20,442 nt of DNA from Flavobacteriales bacterium UBA2104 (GCA_002331485.1 DCYS01000017.1:1-20442), one strand, 5' to 3'; shown: positions 8,057-15,232, counted from the stretch's first letter. Notes: generated by a model from the letters alone, not told the origin. Numbers and translations: made by a program.

Positions 8057-9471
8057 AACTCACTTGTGATTGGTAAATAAATTGAGAACGTTGTACCTTT
8101 TCCAAGAGCAGAGTCTGCGGATATAAAACCTTTATGATTCTCACAAATCTTTTTAACGATCGAAAGACCTATTCCAGTACCCTCATAAGTTGAACGCCCA
8201 TGTAATCGCTGGAATACAGCGAAGATCTTTTCAGCGTATTGCTGCTCAAAACCAATTCCGTTATCAGAAATGTTTATCTTCCAGTATTCTTCAGCCACCA
8301 ACTCTTTTGCCTCCTCGTATGGTAAGTCCTCAACTGACACTCTTTGAGCAGTAATATCAATCTTCGGATCAATGTCGTCTTGTTTAAACTTTATCGCATT
8401 CGAAATGAGGTTTTGGAATAACTGACGCATTTGTATTTCGTCAACCTGAATATTTTTAGGCAATTCCTTAACATCAATCTGAGCATTAGACTCTTGTATT
8501 CTTACTTCCAGGTCGTTGATAACCGTTTCAAGAACTTTATTGAGATCTATTGACTCCATTGCCTTGAAGTCACGGGATATACGGGAATAAGATAGAAGAT
8601 CATTAATCAGCTGCTGCATGCGCTTCGAAGCATTCTGCATTCGGGTTATGTGAGATACAATATTATCTTTATCATAATCCTCATTTTGCATTTCTGCTTG
8701 AATGAGATCACCAAAAGTCCTGATCTTTCTCAATGGTTCATTCAGGTCATGAGAGGCCACATATGCAAAGTTCTCCAGGTTTTCATTCATTGACTTTAAC
8801 TCAAGGTTGATCTGATTGATCTCCTGTACATTTCTTTCGTTTTGAAGCAAGGCTTTTTTCATACGATTGAAACTAATGAATACGATCACCAGCATGACAA
8901 TTCCGAAAACACTTAAGATAAACATTGCATTCCTATTGTAATTTGATGCAAGCAGCTGATTATCAATACGCATATCATCATTTACTTTACGTATATCTTC
9001 AAGCGTAGAAATGATACTATCTGTAAACATACTACCCTTATTCATGTGACTGATTCGATCCTCTTCTGTCATCGTATGCAATGAATCCTGATGGATCAGA
9101 TCATCCATAATTGCGACTCTTTTACTCACTAAATGGTGGAGTTTCCCTGCATGGCTCATTCCAACATTAAACTTGTCGCAATGGAGTTTTAACGTATCGT
9201 ACTCTTTTAAGAGATCATTTTTCTGCTCAATGTAATCTTCGTAAGTATCCTCACAACCGTTTAATAAATAGCCGTGTCCCAAACCTTCGAGGTGATAAGT
9301 TTGCTGAATTATTGCGTTTGTACGTTGCACAGTTCTTCCAAACTTAAAAGCTTGCTCTCCTGAATCATTAGTTCTATTCAAGAAATACAAAGAAGCCATC
9401 ATGTAACCCGCTATCAATATCAGCGAAAGGAACAGAAAGTAATTATAGTATGTTAACTTCGGTTTCGTCAT
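8053..9471 (-). CDS. Membrane sensor histidine kinase with CHASE3-like input domain
   Basis: The protein has 472 residues. It has a transmembrane helix at about 11-31, an extracytoplasmic helical domain (about 32-181), a second helix at about 182-202, a short coiled linker (205-235), HisKA with ASHDLNEPLRKI (His241), and HATPase with the N-box LISNAIKFK, G1 DNGIGF, F-box FAVFQRLH and G2 GTGIGLSIV. The external segment GHGYLLNGCEDTYEDY is typical of the CHASE3 fold ('GyLLtGde.yl..Y'). The H-box style (DLNEPLRKI) is like that of phytochrome-type kinases. It overlaps both neighbours by ATGA-type junctions, so it is translationally coupled to the NtrC-type regulator upstream, its most likely partner. 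The ligand is unknown. Confidence 0.93.
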   Translation of the reverse strand: MTKPKLTYYNYFLFLSLILIAGYMMASLYFLNRTNDSGEQAFKFGRTVQRTNAIIQQTYHLEGLGHGYLLNGCEDTYEDYIEQKNDLLKEYDTLKLHCDKFNVGMSHAGKLHHLVSKRVAIMDDLIHQDSLHTMTEEDRISHMNKGSMFTDSIISTLEDIRKVNDDMRIDNQLLASNYNRNAMFILSVFGIVMLVIVFISFNRMKKALLQNERNVQEINQINLELKSMNENLENFAYVASHDLNEPLRKIRTFGDLIQAEMQNEDYDKDNIVSHITRMQNASKRMQQLINDLLSYSRISRDFKAMESIDLNKVLETVINDLEVRIQESNAQIDVKELPKNIQVDEIQMRQLFQNLISNAIKFKQDDIDPKIDITAQRVSVEDLPYEEAKELVAEEYWKINISDNGIGFEQQYAEKIFAVFQRLHGRSTYEGTGIGLSIVKKICENHKGFISADSALGKGTTFSIYLPITSEL

Positions 9472-10886
9472 TTCTCCAATAATCCGTAGGCATTCATCTT
9501 GTTATAAAGTGTTTTACGATCAATACCTAGTAATTCAGCACATTTACTTTTATTGTTATTCGTAACCTCCAATGCCTTGAGTATAGCTTGAGATTCAGCT
9601 CTTTCAACGACATCTTTTAATACAAGAGATGATAACAGATCTTTGTTTCCTGAAATCCCTCCAGGTTGTAAAATCTCTATGGGAAGCACCTCTTCCTTAA
9701 TTTGATCCCCATCTGTAAGTAATACAGCCCTTTTTACAACATTTTTCAACTCTCTTATATTTCCAGGCCAGGAATAGCTCTTGAAAGCTTTCATCACATT
9801 ATAATCGGCGCTTTTAACATCTTTAGCTAATTCGTTGTTCGCTTTGTTGATAAAAAAAGCTACCAGATCATCAAGATCATCCTTATTCTCTCTTAACGAC
9901 GGTAAAGCGATCTTAAACTCATTGATACGATAATAGATGTCTTCGCGGAACTTTCCGGATTCCATCGCACTCTTCAGATCCTCATTGGTTGCCACGATAA
10001 TTCTTACATCGACAGGAATATCTTTTTCACTTCCCATCCGGCGCACAACTCTTTCCTGTAAAACACGGAGAAGCTTAACTTGGTTATCGTAGGACAGGTT
10101 CCCTATCTCATCTAAAAACAGTGTTCCACCATCAGCCATTTCAAAATGACCCTTCTTATCACCAGCAGCTCCTGTAAATGCGCCTTTTACATGTCCAAAC
10201 AGTTCACTAGCGGCAAGATCGTGAGGCAATGCGCCACAATCAACCGCAACGAACGGTTTATCACTTCGATCAGATGTATTATGGATCAACCGTGCAGCAA
10301 TTTCCTTACCTGTTCCACTTTCACCAATGATCACAACTGTCATGGTAGTTGGAGCAACAAGTTCTATAAGCTTCTGGATGTTCTTTGATTTCGCACTATT
10401 ACCTTGAAGAATATCTGCAGATAATTCCTGATCAACCTTCTTCTTTGGCTTCTTAAGATTAGACCCTTTAGGTACTGGATTAACTTCAGGTTTGTCTTCA
10501 ACTTGTAAAGGATCAGCCTTCTTATGCTTCAAAGCCTCTTCGATCTTGAGTAATATTTCTTCCGGATAAATCGGTTTGGTCACATATTCGTAAGCGCCAA
10601 GACGTATTGATTTCACAGCTTGATTGACATCAGAATATCCTGTGATCACAATTATGGGAAGATGCTGTTTCTTTGCTTTGATCTCTTTAATAATGGAGAG
10701 ACCATCCTTATCTGGCAACCTGAAATCCGTCAAAACAAGGTCAACATCCTGGGAAATGGCCGTTTCTACCCCTTCCAGACCTTTGAAGGCTGTATGGACC
10801 TCAAAATCTTTACGTTCAAGGAAACGTTTCAACAATGTACAGATATCTACATCGTCATCAATAATTAATATTTTACCTTTGGCCAT
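9468..10886 (-). CDS. NtrC-family sigma-54-dependent response regulator
   Basis: The protein has 472 residues. The receiver (1-122) has D10-D12, phosphoacceptor D54, T82 and K104. A lysine-rich linker (about 123-155) follows. The AAA+ domain has Walker A GESGTGKE (188-195), the sigma-54 contact loop GAFTGA (235-240), Walker B GGTLFLDE (253-260) and the sensor/arginine region REDIYYR (314-320). A Fis-type helix-turn-helix ends the protein (about 430-470, CAELLGIDRKTLYNKM). All motifs are intact, so it should be an active enhancer-binding protein that opens RpoN promoters after phosphorylation. It follows the stand-alone receiver gene after 4 bases and overlaps the next kinase by ATGA. Target genes are not evident. 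A sigma-54-like site lies at 16140-16155. Confidence 0.95.
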   Translation of the reverse strand: MAKGKILIIDDDVDICTLLKRFLERKDFEVHTAFKGLEGVETAISQDVDLVLTDFRLPDKDGLSIIKEIKAKKQHLPIIVITGYSDVNQAVKSIRLGAYEYVTKPIYPEEILLKIEEALKHKKADPLQVEDKPEVNPVPKGSNLKKPKKKVDQELSADILQGNSAKSKNIQKLIELVAPTTMTVVIIGESGTGKEIAARLIHNTSDRSDKPFVAVDCGALPHDLAASELFGHVKGAFTGAAGDKKGHFEMADGGTLFLDEIGNLSYDNQVKLLRVLQERVVRRMGSEKDIPVDVRIIVATNEDLKSAMESGKFREDIYYRINEFKIALPSLRENKDDLDDLVAFFINKANNELAKDVKSADYNVMKAFKSYSWPGNIRELKNVVKRAVLLTDGDQIKEEVLPIEILQPGGISGNKDLLSSLVLKDVVERAESQAILKALEVTNNNKSKCAELLGIDRKTLYNKMNAYGLLEK

Positions 10887-10890
10887 CTAC

Positions 10891-11262
10891 TTAAATACTC
10901 GTCATTTCATTGATCCGATCTACTAGATCAGCAGATCGAAACGGTTTACCCAGTAGTCCAAAAGCACCGAGATCAACGGCTTTACGTTTCTCTTCACATT
11001 GATTGTAAGCAGTAACGATCAGAATCTTTACATCTGGGTTCGCCTTTTTCAAGGCTGGGATCAGATCAAATCCAAACCCATCATTCAAATGAAGATCAAG
11101 TAAAACAATGTCAGGCTTGAGCGTCTTAAGCATCTCCTTAGCCTCTGACAGCGACTTTGCATCATGAATATCAAACTGATCAAAAGAGCGCTCTACAACA
11201 CACTTGCACAGCGATCTAATGTCACATTCATCATCTACAATAAGAAGCTTTTGTTTCTTCAT
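10891..11262 (-). CDS. Stand-alone receiver domain protein (CheY-like)
   Basis: The protein has 123 residues that form one receiver domain and nothing else: acidic pocket D10-D11, phosphoacceptor D56 (LLDLHL), T84 and K106 followed by Pro (KPF). Its usual role is a phosphate shuttle or sink, since it has no output domain. It is the first gene of the four-gene signalling operon, ending 4 bases before the NtrC-type gene, so it may carry phosphate between the two kinases. A candidate promoter and inverted repeat lie about 65-95 bases upstream. Confidence 0.92.
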   Translation of the reverse strand: MKKQKLLIVDDECDIRSLCKCVVERSFDQFDIHDAKSLSEAKEMLKTLKPDIVLLDLHLNDGFGFDLIPALKKANPDVKILIVTAYNQCEEKRKAVDLGAFGLLGKPFRSADLVDRINEMTSI

Positions 11263-11328
11263 CTAAAATGTCTGATTTCCGACTTAAAAGAAAAACAACT
11301 TTGTAACTACTAAGTTCAAAAATAATTA

Positions 11329-11357
11329 AAAATGTAGAATATTTTCTACACTTCAAA
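11329..11357 (-). promoter_or_regulatory. Candidate promoter of the two-component operon
   Basis: On the minus strand, TTTG (11354-11357), 17 bases, then TACATTTT (11329-11336) match the Bacteroidota pattern TTTG-N17-19-TAnnTTTG with one mismatch in the -7 box. A second, perfect -7 box, TATTTTTG, lies just downstream at 11317-11324 but has no -33 partner at the usual distance. The inverted repeat 11333-11350 falls between the two elements. An alternative reading is that the area is a terminator for the upstream gene. Confidence 0.4.
11333..11350 (-). terminator. Inverted repeat: terminator of the 161-aa gene, or operator
   Basis: The perfect 7-bp arms TGTAGAA/TTCTACA enclose a 4-base AT loop. 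On the minus strand the hairpin is followed by TTTTTAATTATTTTTG, so it can end transcription of 11380-11865, whose stop is 30 bases upstream. The stem is AT-rich, therefore weak. It also overlaps the candidate promoter of the signalling operon and could be a protein-binding site. Confidence 0.5.
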
Positions 11358-11379
11358 GTATTTCCGACGAGTTTAAGTA

Positions 11380-11865
11380 CTACATCGTACCGAGATCTTC
11401 TCCATTAAAATCTCCTAACGACAAGTATTTTATTTGATGAGAACCTGCATGTTGCCTGAGGTATGGAGCAATTCTATTTTCGTGTTTTGGATCAATGATC
11501 ACGTGAACTCCATCTTGTTTAGAAACACTCAAATTGTAACTTGGATTAGTTCTGGAAGGTTTACCATTAAATACTAAAACTTCATAGTTCTTTAGATTCT
11601 CTATGTGCTGTTGCAACCAACTTTTGATCCTCCTTTCAGCTTTACGAAGTCTTAAACTCATTAGATCAACGATCATTGGTATACTCTTTTCATCAACCTC
11701 TTTGAGCTCAACAAAGAATAATACCTTGTCGTCTTTGACATAGACCTGATCCAAAGTTTTCACCAACTGGGAATTGAGATCACTTTCCTGTATGTAGACT
11801 AAGTGCAAATTCATCGAACTACAAAGTTCAACTATTCTCTCCTCAAAAGGAATGAGATTTTGCAC
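11380..11865 (-). CDS. Hypothetical 161-residue soluble protein
   Basis: I do not recognise this protein. It has 161 residues, no signal peptide and no membrane helix. It has an alternating beta/alpha pattern, with a strand VLFFVELKEV near residues 48-57, a basic helix about 60-90 (LRLRKAERRIKSWLQQHIEN), a strand EVLVFNG near 94-100 and a strand VHVIIDP near 119-125. A TAA lies in frame just upstream, so translation must start at the GTG at 11865, or at the ATG at 11814, which would remove 17 residues. It lies 57 bases downstream of the XRE-S24 repressor gene on the same strand with no obvious terminator between, so the two are probably co-transcribed. Function unknown. Confidence 0.7.
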   Translation of the reverse strand: MQNLIPFEERIVELCSSMNLHLVYIQESDLNSQLVKTLDQVYVKDDKVLFFVELKEVDEKSIPMIVDLMSLRLRKAERRIKSWLQQHIENLKNYEVLVFNGKPSRTNPSYNLSVSKQDGVHVIIDPKHENRIAPYLRQHAGSHQIKYLSLGDFNGEDLGTM

Positions 11866-11922
11866 GAAAAAACATGATTAAAATCAGTTTCTTAAATTAA
11901 CTCCATCAAAAACTCTGAACGA

Positions 11923-12732
11923 CTAGTCTTTCTTGATGTAAGCTGTCAATTCGTTAACTTGTTTTTGAATACCCTTAACGGATTTCACAAGGTCATTTTC
12001 GTCGATCGTAACATCTGGCAGATCATGAGAGATATAGTTGACGAATTTCCATATTTCTATGATCTCATTAACATCTACAATGTAAGGTTGATAAACAGGA
12101 TTTGTAGAGGATAACTGCAACTTGCTTCTGTGATTTGGAATCTTGTGAATGATCTTGAACACTATACCATCATCTTTAGTGATCACAATACACGGCTGAC
12201 CATCTTTTATACTTTCCCAGTTTTGAACATATTCACCGATCACATGACTCCCTTCAGACACTGGAGGCATACTATCACCAGAAATAGGAAATGATCTATA
12301 CTTTCTATCTTTTTTTAAGAAAGGAAGTTGAAACGTAGGCAAGACCTTTATGTATTCAGGGTCTGCATATCCAAGCGTATAGCCCGCCCTGGCTTGTTCG
12401 GGAACCATTTCTATCACCTCTTCATTATCCTCGGAAACAGAGGCTGTGAGTACACGCAACTTCTGACCTTTGACATCTATGTAAACTCCTTTTTCGATCG
12501 ATTTCCATTCAGCATCCGATAATTTTGAAAGATCTTTCTTTAATAGATCGTCTAATGGAATCTTGTAAAATGAGCTTAACTTCACCAAGTTCTCAATACC
12601 TGGCTCCGCCACTCCGTTCTCATAACCACTATACGAAGAACGGGTCATGTCTAACTTTTTTGACACTTCTTCCTGTGAGAAATTTCTGTTTTTACGCAAC
12701 AATTTAAGGTTAGAAGAAAGAAAAGTGATCAT
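11923..12732 (-). CDS. XRE-family repressor with S24 (LexA/CI-like) peptidase domain
   Basis: The protein has 269 residues. The N-terminal helix-turn-helix (about 6-62) contains FSQEEVSKKLDMTRSSYSGYENG. A linker follows, then an S24 domain (about 108-235): the candidate self-cleavage bond is Ala116-Gly117 in PEQARAGYTLGYADPEYI, the catalytic Ser154 lies in ISGDSMPP, and Lys193 in GIVFKIIHK. A short C-terminal helix with coiled-coil character (about 248-267) extends beyond the usual end. The dyad is intact, so inducible self-cleavage is chemically possible. Many chromosomal Bacteroidota proteins share this layout without any prophage, and no phage genes are seen nearby. It is divergent from the YiiX-like lipoprotein gene and upstream of the 161-residue gene. 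A candidate autoregulatory site lies 23-39 bases upstream. Confidence 0.92.
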   Translation of the reverse strand: MITFLSSNLKLLRKNRNFSQEEVSKKLDMTRSSYSGYENGVAEPGIENLVKLSSFYKIPLDDLLKKDLSKLSDAEWKSIEKGVYIDVKGQKLRVLTASVSEDNEEVIEMVPEQARAGYTLGYADPEYIKVLPTFQLPFLKKDRKYRSFPISGDSMPPVSEGSHVIGEYVQNWESIKDGQPCIVITKDDGIVFKIIHKIPNHRSKLQLSSTNPVYQPYIVDVNEIIEIWKFVNYISHDLPDVTIDENDLVKSVKGIQKQVNELTAYIKKD

Positions 12733-12754
12733 TTTTTAATCTATTTATTGGTAA

Positions 12755-12771
12755 ATATTTAATCAAATATA
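12755..12771 (-). promoter_or_regulatory. Candidate -7 box overlapped by an inverted repeat (repressor operator?)
   Basis: On the minus strand TATATTTG (12764-12771) matches TAnnTTTG fully. The same bases form half of the inverted repeat ATATTT-N4-AAATAT (12755-12770), 23 bases ahead of the repressor's ATG. This is the expected geometry for autorepression by an XRE protein. AT-rich background makes chance palindromes fairly likely, and no -33 element is seen. Confidence 0.35.
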
Positions 12772-12886
12772 AGGAGAAATAAATTAAATCTCTTCTTTTC
12801 CGAATTAAATCCTGTCGTTCTTGAGATGATTCGCTAAAAAATCCTAAATAGTTATATCGAAGCCATAAAACACTTAATTTGAGATC

Positions 12887-13534
12887 ATGACTAAATTAAT
12901 TCTACTCTCGATCATTACCTTTTTGTTTATTGGATGTCAGGATATCTCAACATCTGCATCATTAAAAGGTCCAAAAAAATCAACCAACACAAAGTTACAA
13001 TCTGGTGATATCATCTTCCAGAGCTCTATGTCCGGACAGAGTTATGCTATTCAACTGGCGACACATTCCAAATACAGTCATGTAGGAATTCTTTTTGAAA
13101 AAGATGGCGAGATGATGGTTTACGAAGCTGTTCAGCCCGTTTGCGTAAGCGATCTTGATGAATGGATCAGTCGAGGTGATGATGATCATTACGTGGTCAA
13201 GCGACTGAAGAATGCAGAGGATAAACTTACACCTAAGATCCTTGAAGAAATGAAATCCGAAGCCACAAATCATCTGGGAAAGAACTACGATCTTTATTTT
13301 GGATGGTCTGATGAACGTATTTATTGTTCAGAGTTGGTGTGGAAGATCTATAATCGCACATTGGGTATTGAAGTTGCGAAGCCTCAGTTGTTAAAAGATT
13401 TTGACCTTACCCATCCTGTTGTTCAAAAGAAACTGAAGGAGCGGTATGGAAATAATATTCCTTATGATGAGAAGGTGATTTCGCCCGGGGCGATGTTTGA
13501 ATCGGAGGTGTTGGAAGAAATTATGAGTAAATGA
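12887..13534 (+). CDS. YiiX-like NlpC/P60-type permuted papain-fold lipoprotein
   Basis: The protein has 215 residues. Residues 1-17 are a lipoprotein signal with lipobox LFIGC (Cys17), so the mature protein is membrane-anchored. The core matches the YiiX/YebB-like permuted NlpC/P60 family (PF05708 type): SGDIIFQ (39-45), SKYSHVGI with His65, an acidic YEA at 79-81 (Glu80), and YCSELVW with Cys147. Cys, His and Glu are all in place, so a cysteine hydrolase acting on peptidoglycan peptides or a lipid/amide bond is plausible. The substrate is unknown. It is divergently oriented to the XRE-S24 repressor with 154 bases between, so it could be a repressor target. It is followed by the structured intergenic element. 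Confidence 0.9.
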   Translation: MTKLILLSIITFLFIGCQDISTSASLKGPKKSTNTKLQSGDIIFQSSMSGQSYAIQLATHSKYSHVGILFEKDGEMMVYEAVQPVCVSDLDEWISRGDDDHYVVKRLKNAEDKLTPKILEEMKSEATNHLGKNYDLYFGWSDERIYCSELVWKIYNRTLGIEVAKPQLLKDFDLTHPVVQKKLKERYGNNIPYDEKVISPGAMFESEVLEEIMSK

Positions 13535-13543
13535 AAGGTTTCT

Positions 13544-13572
13544 TTACTTTTTCGCATTGCTCGAAAAAGTAA
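13544..13572. repeat. 11-bp perfect inverted repeat (left part of an intergenic element)
   Basis: TTACTTTTTCG (13544-13554) and CGAAAAAGTAA (13562-13572) are perfect complements around a 7-base loop, 9 bases after the stop of the YiiX-like gene. No T-run follows on either strand, so it is not a standard terminator. Similar TTACTTTTTC...GAAAAAGTAA hairpins recur between genes in Bacteroidota genomes, from general knowledge; copies elsewhere in this genome cannot be seen here. Confidence 0.65.
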
Positions 13573-13615
13573 CAAAAAGATCTAGCGCTTGAAATTTGAT
13601 CTTGGTTGCACTCCT

Positions 13616-13676
13616 GTAAATAGATGGTGCCGACGATCTCCTCCGGCAGGCCTCCGGAGCTTTCGTCACCATTTAC
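13616..13676. repeat. Long bulged hairpin with C+G-rich tip
   Basis: Outer pairing: GTAAAT (13616-13621) with ATTTAC (13671-13676), then GGTG (13626-13629) with CACC (13667-13670), then ACGA (13633-13636) with TCGT (13663-13666). Inner pairing: CTCCGG (13641-13646) with CCGGAG (13654-13659) around a 7-base loop. Base composition differs sharply from neighbouring genes. It may be part of a dispersed repeat or a structured RNA. Confidence 0.6.
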
Positions 13677-13884
13677 AATTTACAGTTCGCTGCTCCTTCG
13701 ATAAAATTGAATGCGCGTAAAGTGACCTCTAAAGTTCAGCGAAGGAACCCAGTTCCTCCATCCTATTTGATGACCCATTAGCGAAATAATCAATTCTAAG
13801 ACCCTGTCACTTTTTATCTAAAAAAATGAAGGCATAATGACTCAGGACTGTTTTCAATTATTATTAATACATTACATTTAAAAA

Positions 13885-14472
13885 ATGGAAACCTCATCGA
13901 AAGATAAATTGCGTGAATTTCTGAGTTCCTTTGAACAGTTGGGTGAAGAAGCTATTGCTAAACTCACAGAAATGATCCCAGTCATCACTCCAAAGAAAGG
14001 AACTATACTTGTCAAAGAAGGAGAGGTTCCCGATGAGTGTTATTTCGTTTTAGAAGGCCTGGTTAGAGAATATTATTATGACGATGGCGATGAGGTAACT
14101 TCTGAATTCTACACTGAATCAAACAGCGTTGTTTCATCTGATCACTATACAGACCAAACACCATCAACGCATTTTTTGATCTGTGAAGAAGACTGCTTGC
14201 TTGTCGCTGGAAACCTGGAGATCGAAGAAGAACATTTCGAAAAATTCCCTGAGCTCATTGAGATCTCAAAGAACATGCTTGAGAGCGACTTGAATAAAAT
14301 GAAAGCTGACTATCGCAAATTCGTGAAAGCCTCTCCAAAAGAACGTTATGAAATGTTCCTGGAAAATAGAAAAGACCTAACGAATAGGGTTCCATTGCAT
14401 CAGGTCGCTAGTTATTTAGGTATGACACCAGAATCCTTAAGCCGCATCAGAAAGCGGTTGGTCAAGAACTGA
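13885..14472 (+). CDS. Crp/Fnr-family transcriptional regulator
   Basis: The protein has 195 residues. An N-terminal cyclic-nucleotide-binding-type beta barrel (about 20-125) includes the turn GTILVKEGEVPDECYFVLEG (39-58). A long dimer helix (about 127-148) leads to a C-terminal helix-turn-helix (about 169-192, HQVASYLGMTPESLSRIRKR) typical of the many Crp/Fnr paralogues of Bacteroidota. There is no clear Arg-Ser/Thr phosphate-binding cassette for cAMP (the equivalent segment is TPSTHFLICEEDC) and no iron-sulfur cysteine cluster, so the signal is unknown. The last 36 bases overlap the end of the convergent DUF4386 gene. A perfect TTGA-N6-TCAA site lies upstream of that neighbour, which makes it a candidate target. 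Confidence 0.93.
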   Translation: METSSKDKLREFLSSFEQLGEEAIAKLTEMIPVITPKKGTILVKEGEVPDECYFVLEGLVREYYYDDGDEVTSEFYTESNSVVSSDHYTDQTPSTHFLICEEDCLLVAGNLEIEEEHFEKFPELIEISKNMLESDLNKMKADYRKFVKASPKERYEMFLENRKDLTNRVPLHQVASYLGMTPESLSRIRKRLVKN

Positions 14473-15135
14473 CTCCTTCCCTCCTTTTGCAAGCATCCAG
14501 ATCGCAAAACTAAGTTCTCCAAGGATCATTGGCAGAATAAATACAGCTTCTACGTTATCTCTTATGCTTTTGTAATCCGTTATCAAAAGTGCTAAAGAAT
14601 TGCTAAACACATAGCCGATACCTGCTATTAATAGAAGAATACTGATAACCATTTGAACTGAACGTTTCTTGCATACTAACGGCGATAATGTGATCAAGTG
14701 TAGTCCAAAAATGATCAATCCATTTTGCCAGATAGATTGGAAACGCAGCACACTCTCATGTACAACGTTATAATTGACATTGGTAGAAATTAACTCAACA
14801 TAACCGATGGTCAGATAAACTATTGCATAGCCGAGAATCAAGGTATACATCACTCTCAATCCAGCAGAAATTGAAGCTTTCTTTTGATCTTTTGATCGAT
14901 AGTATTTACAAACTGCTATCGAAACGATGAGATCAGTAATGAATATTACGCCCCAAAGAATAAGTCCTATTAAATATAAGTGCTCTTTTCTGTTTAGTAA
15001 AGAAGAATATTCAGAAGACTCTGCTTCGAACAATGGAGCGAAGATCGCACCCATTGCAACCATCGCAGCAATAGTCATAATGATCAATGAATAACCTATG
15101 TAAAGAGCTGATTTACGTTGTTTTGCTAATCTCAT
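14437..15135 (-). CDS. DUF4386 family membrane protein
   Basis: The protein has 232 residues from the ATG at 15135 (MRLAKQRKSALYIGYSLI). An in-frame TTG at 15162 would add nine residues but lies at the predicted promoter, so I reject it. About six hydrophobic helices are visible, and the order matches DUF4386: helix 1 after a basic start (ALYIGYSLIIMTIAAMVAMG), an external loop with SEYSSLLNRKEHL, helices LYLIGLILWGVIFITDLIV and AGLRVMYTLILGYAIVYL, and three more toward the C-terminus. Function of the family is unknown. The gene is convergent with and overlaps the Crp/Fnr gene by 36 bases. The pairing and the Crp/Fnr-type box upstream suggest a regulatory link (inference). Confidence 0.82.
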   Translation of the reverse strand: MRLAKQRKSALYIGYSLIIMTIAAMVAMGAIFAPLFEAESSEYSSLLNRKEHLYLIGLILWGVIFITDLIVSIAVCKYYRSKDQKKASISAGLRVMYTLILGYAIVYLTIGYVELISTNVNYNVVHESVLRFQSIWQNGLIIFGLHLITLSPLVCKKRSVQMVISILLLIAGIGYVFSNSLALLITDYKSIRDNVEAVFILPMILGELSFAIWMLAKGGKESVLDQPLSDAA

Positions 15136-15159
15136 TTTGCGTGTTTTAATGTTACACCA

Positions 15160-15205
15160 CAAAATTAGATCAGCTGTTGAGTAAAATCACTTGACGAAAG
15201 TCAAG
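15160..15205 (-). promoter_or_regulatory. Candidate Crp/Fnr-activated promoter of the DUF4386 gene
   Basis: On the minus strand TAATTTTG (15160-15167) is a perfect TAnnTTTG -7 box, with no TTTG/TTG -33 element at the usual distance. Upstream lies the palindrome CTTGAC-N4-GTCAAG (15190-15205), containing TTGA-N6-TCAA, the general Crp/Fnr half-site pattern. If the start site is about 7 bases past the box centre, the palindrome is centred near -41, the class II activation position. The same palindrome could form a weak terminator hairpin for the upstream gene at 15233-16105. Confidence 0.5.
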
Positions 15206-15232
15206 AAATAATTTATTCTGGCTTAATAAGGC

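Larger units (their letters stand above)
13535..13884. other. 350-base gene-free stretch with strong secondary structure
   Basis: No convincing coding frame is seen on either strand. The left 230 bases hold several inverted repeats, described separately, including a C+G-rich hairpin unlike its AT-rich surroundings. Also present are AGGAAC-CCA-GTTCCT (13743-13757) and TCCTTCG (13694-13700), which can pair with CGAAGGA (13740-13746). The right 80 bases probably hold the promoter of the Crp/Fnr gene: TACATTTA at 13873-13880 is one base off TAnnTTTG. Confidence 0.6.

Noticed and set aside
11923..12732. Prophage repressor marking an integrated phage
   Set aside because: The XRE-S24 layout fits, but no integrase, structural or lysis genes lie nearby, and the same architecture is common in phage-free Bacteroidota chromosomes.
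13494..13500. Palindrome TCGCCC-G-GGGCGA region as a regulatory site
   Set aside because: A short C+G-rich palindrome lies around 13480-13493, inside the coding frame of the YiiX-like protein (encoding part of ISPGAM), and codon content explains it.
13544..13572. Rho-independent terminator of the YiiX-like gene
   Set aside because: The hairpin is strong, but no T-run follows it on either strand, so the canonical signal is absent.
14437..15162. Longer DUF4386 frame starting at TTG 15162
   Set aside because: It would begin at the predicted -7 box and adds residues MWCNIKTRK that do not look like the family start. The ATG at 15135 is better.
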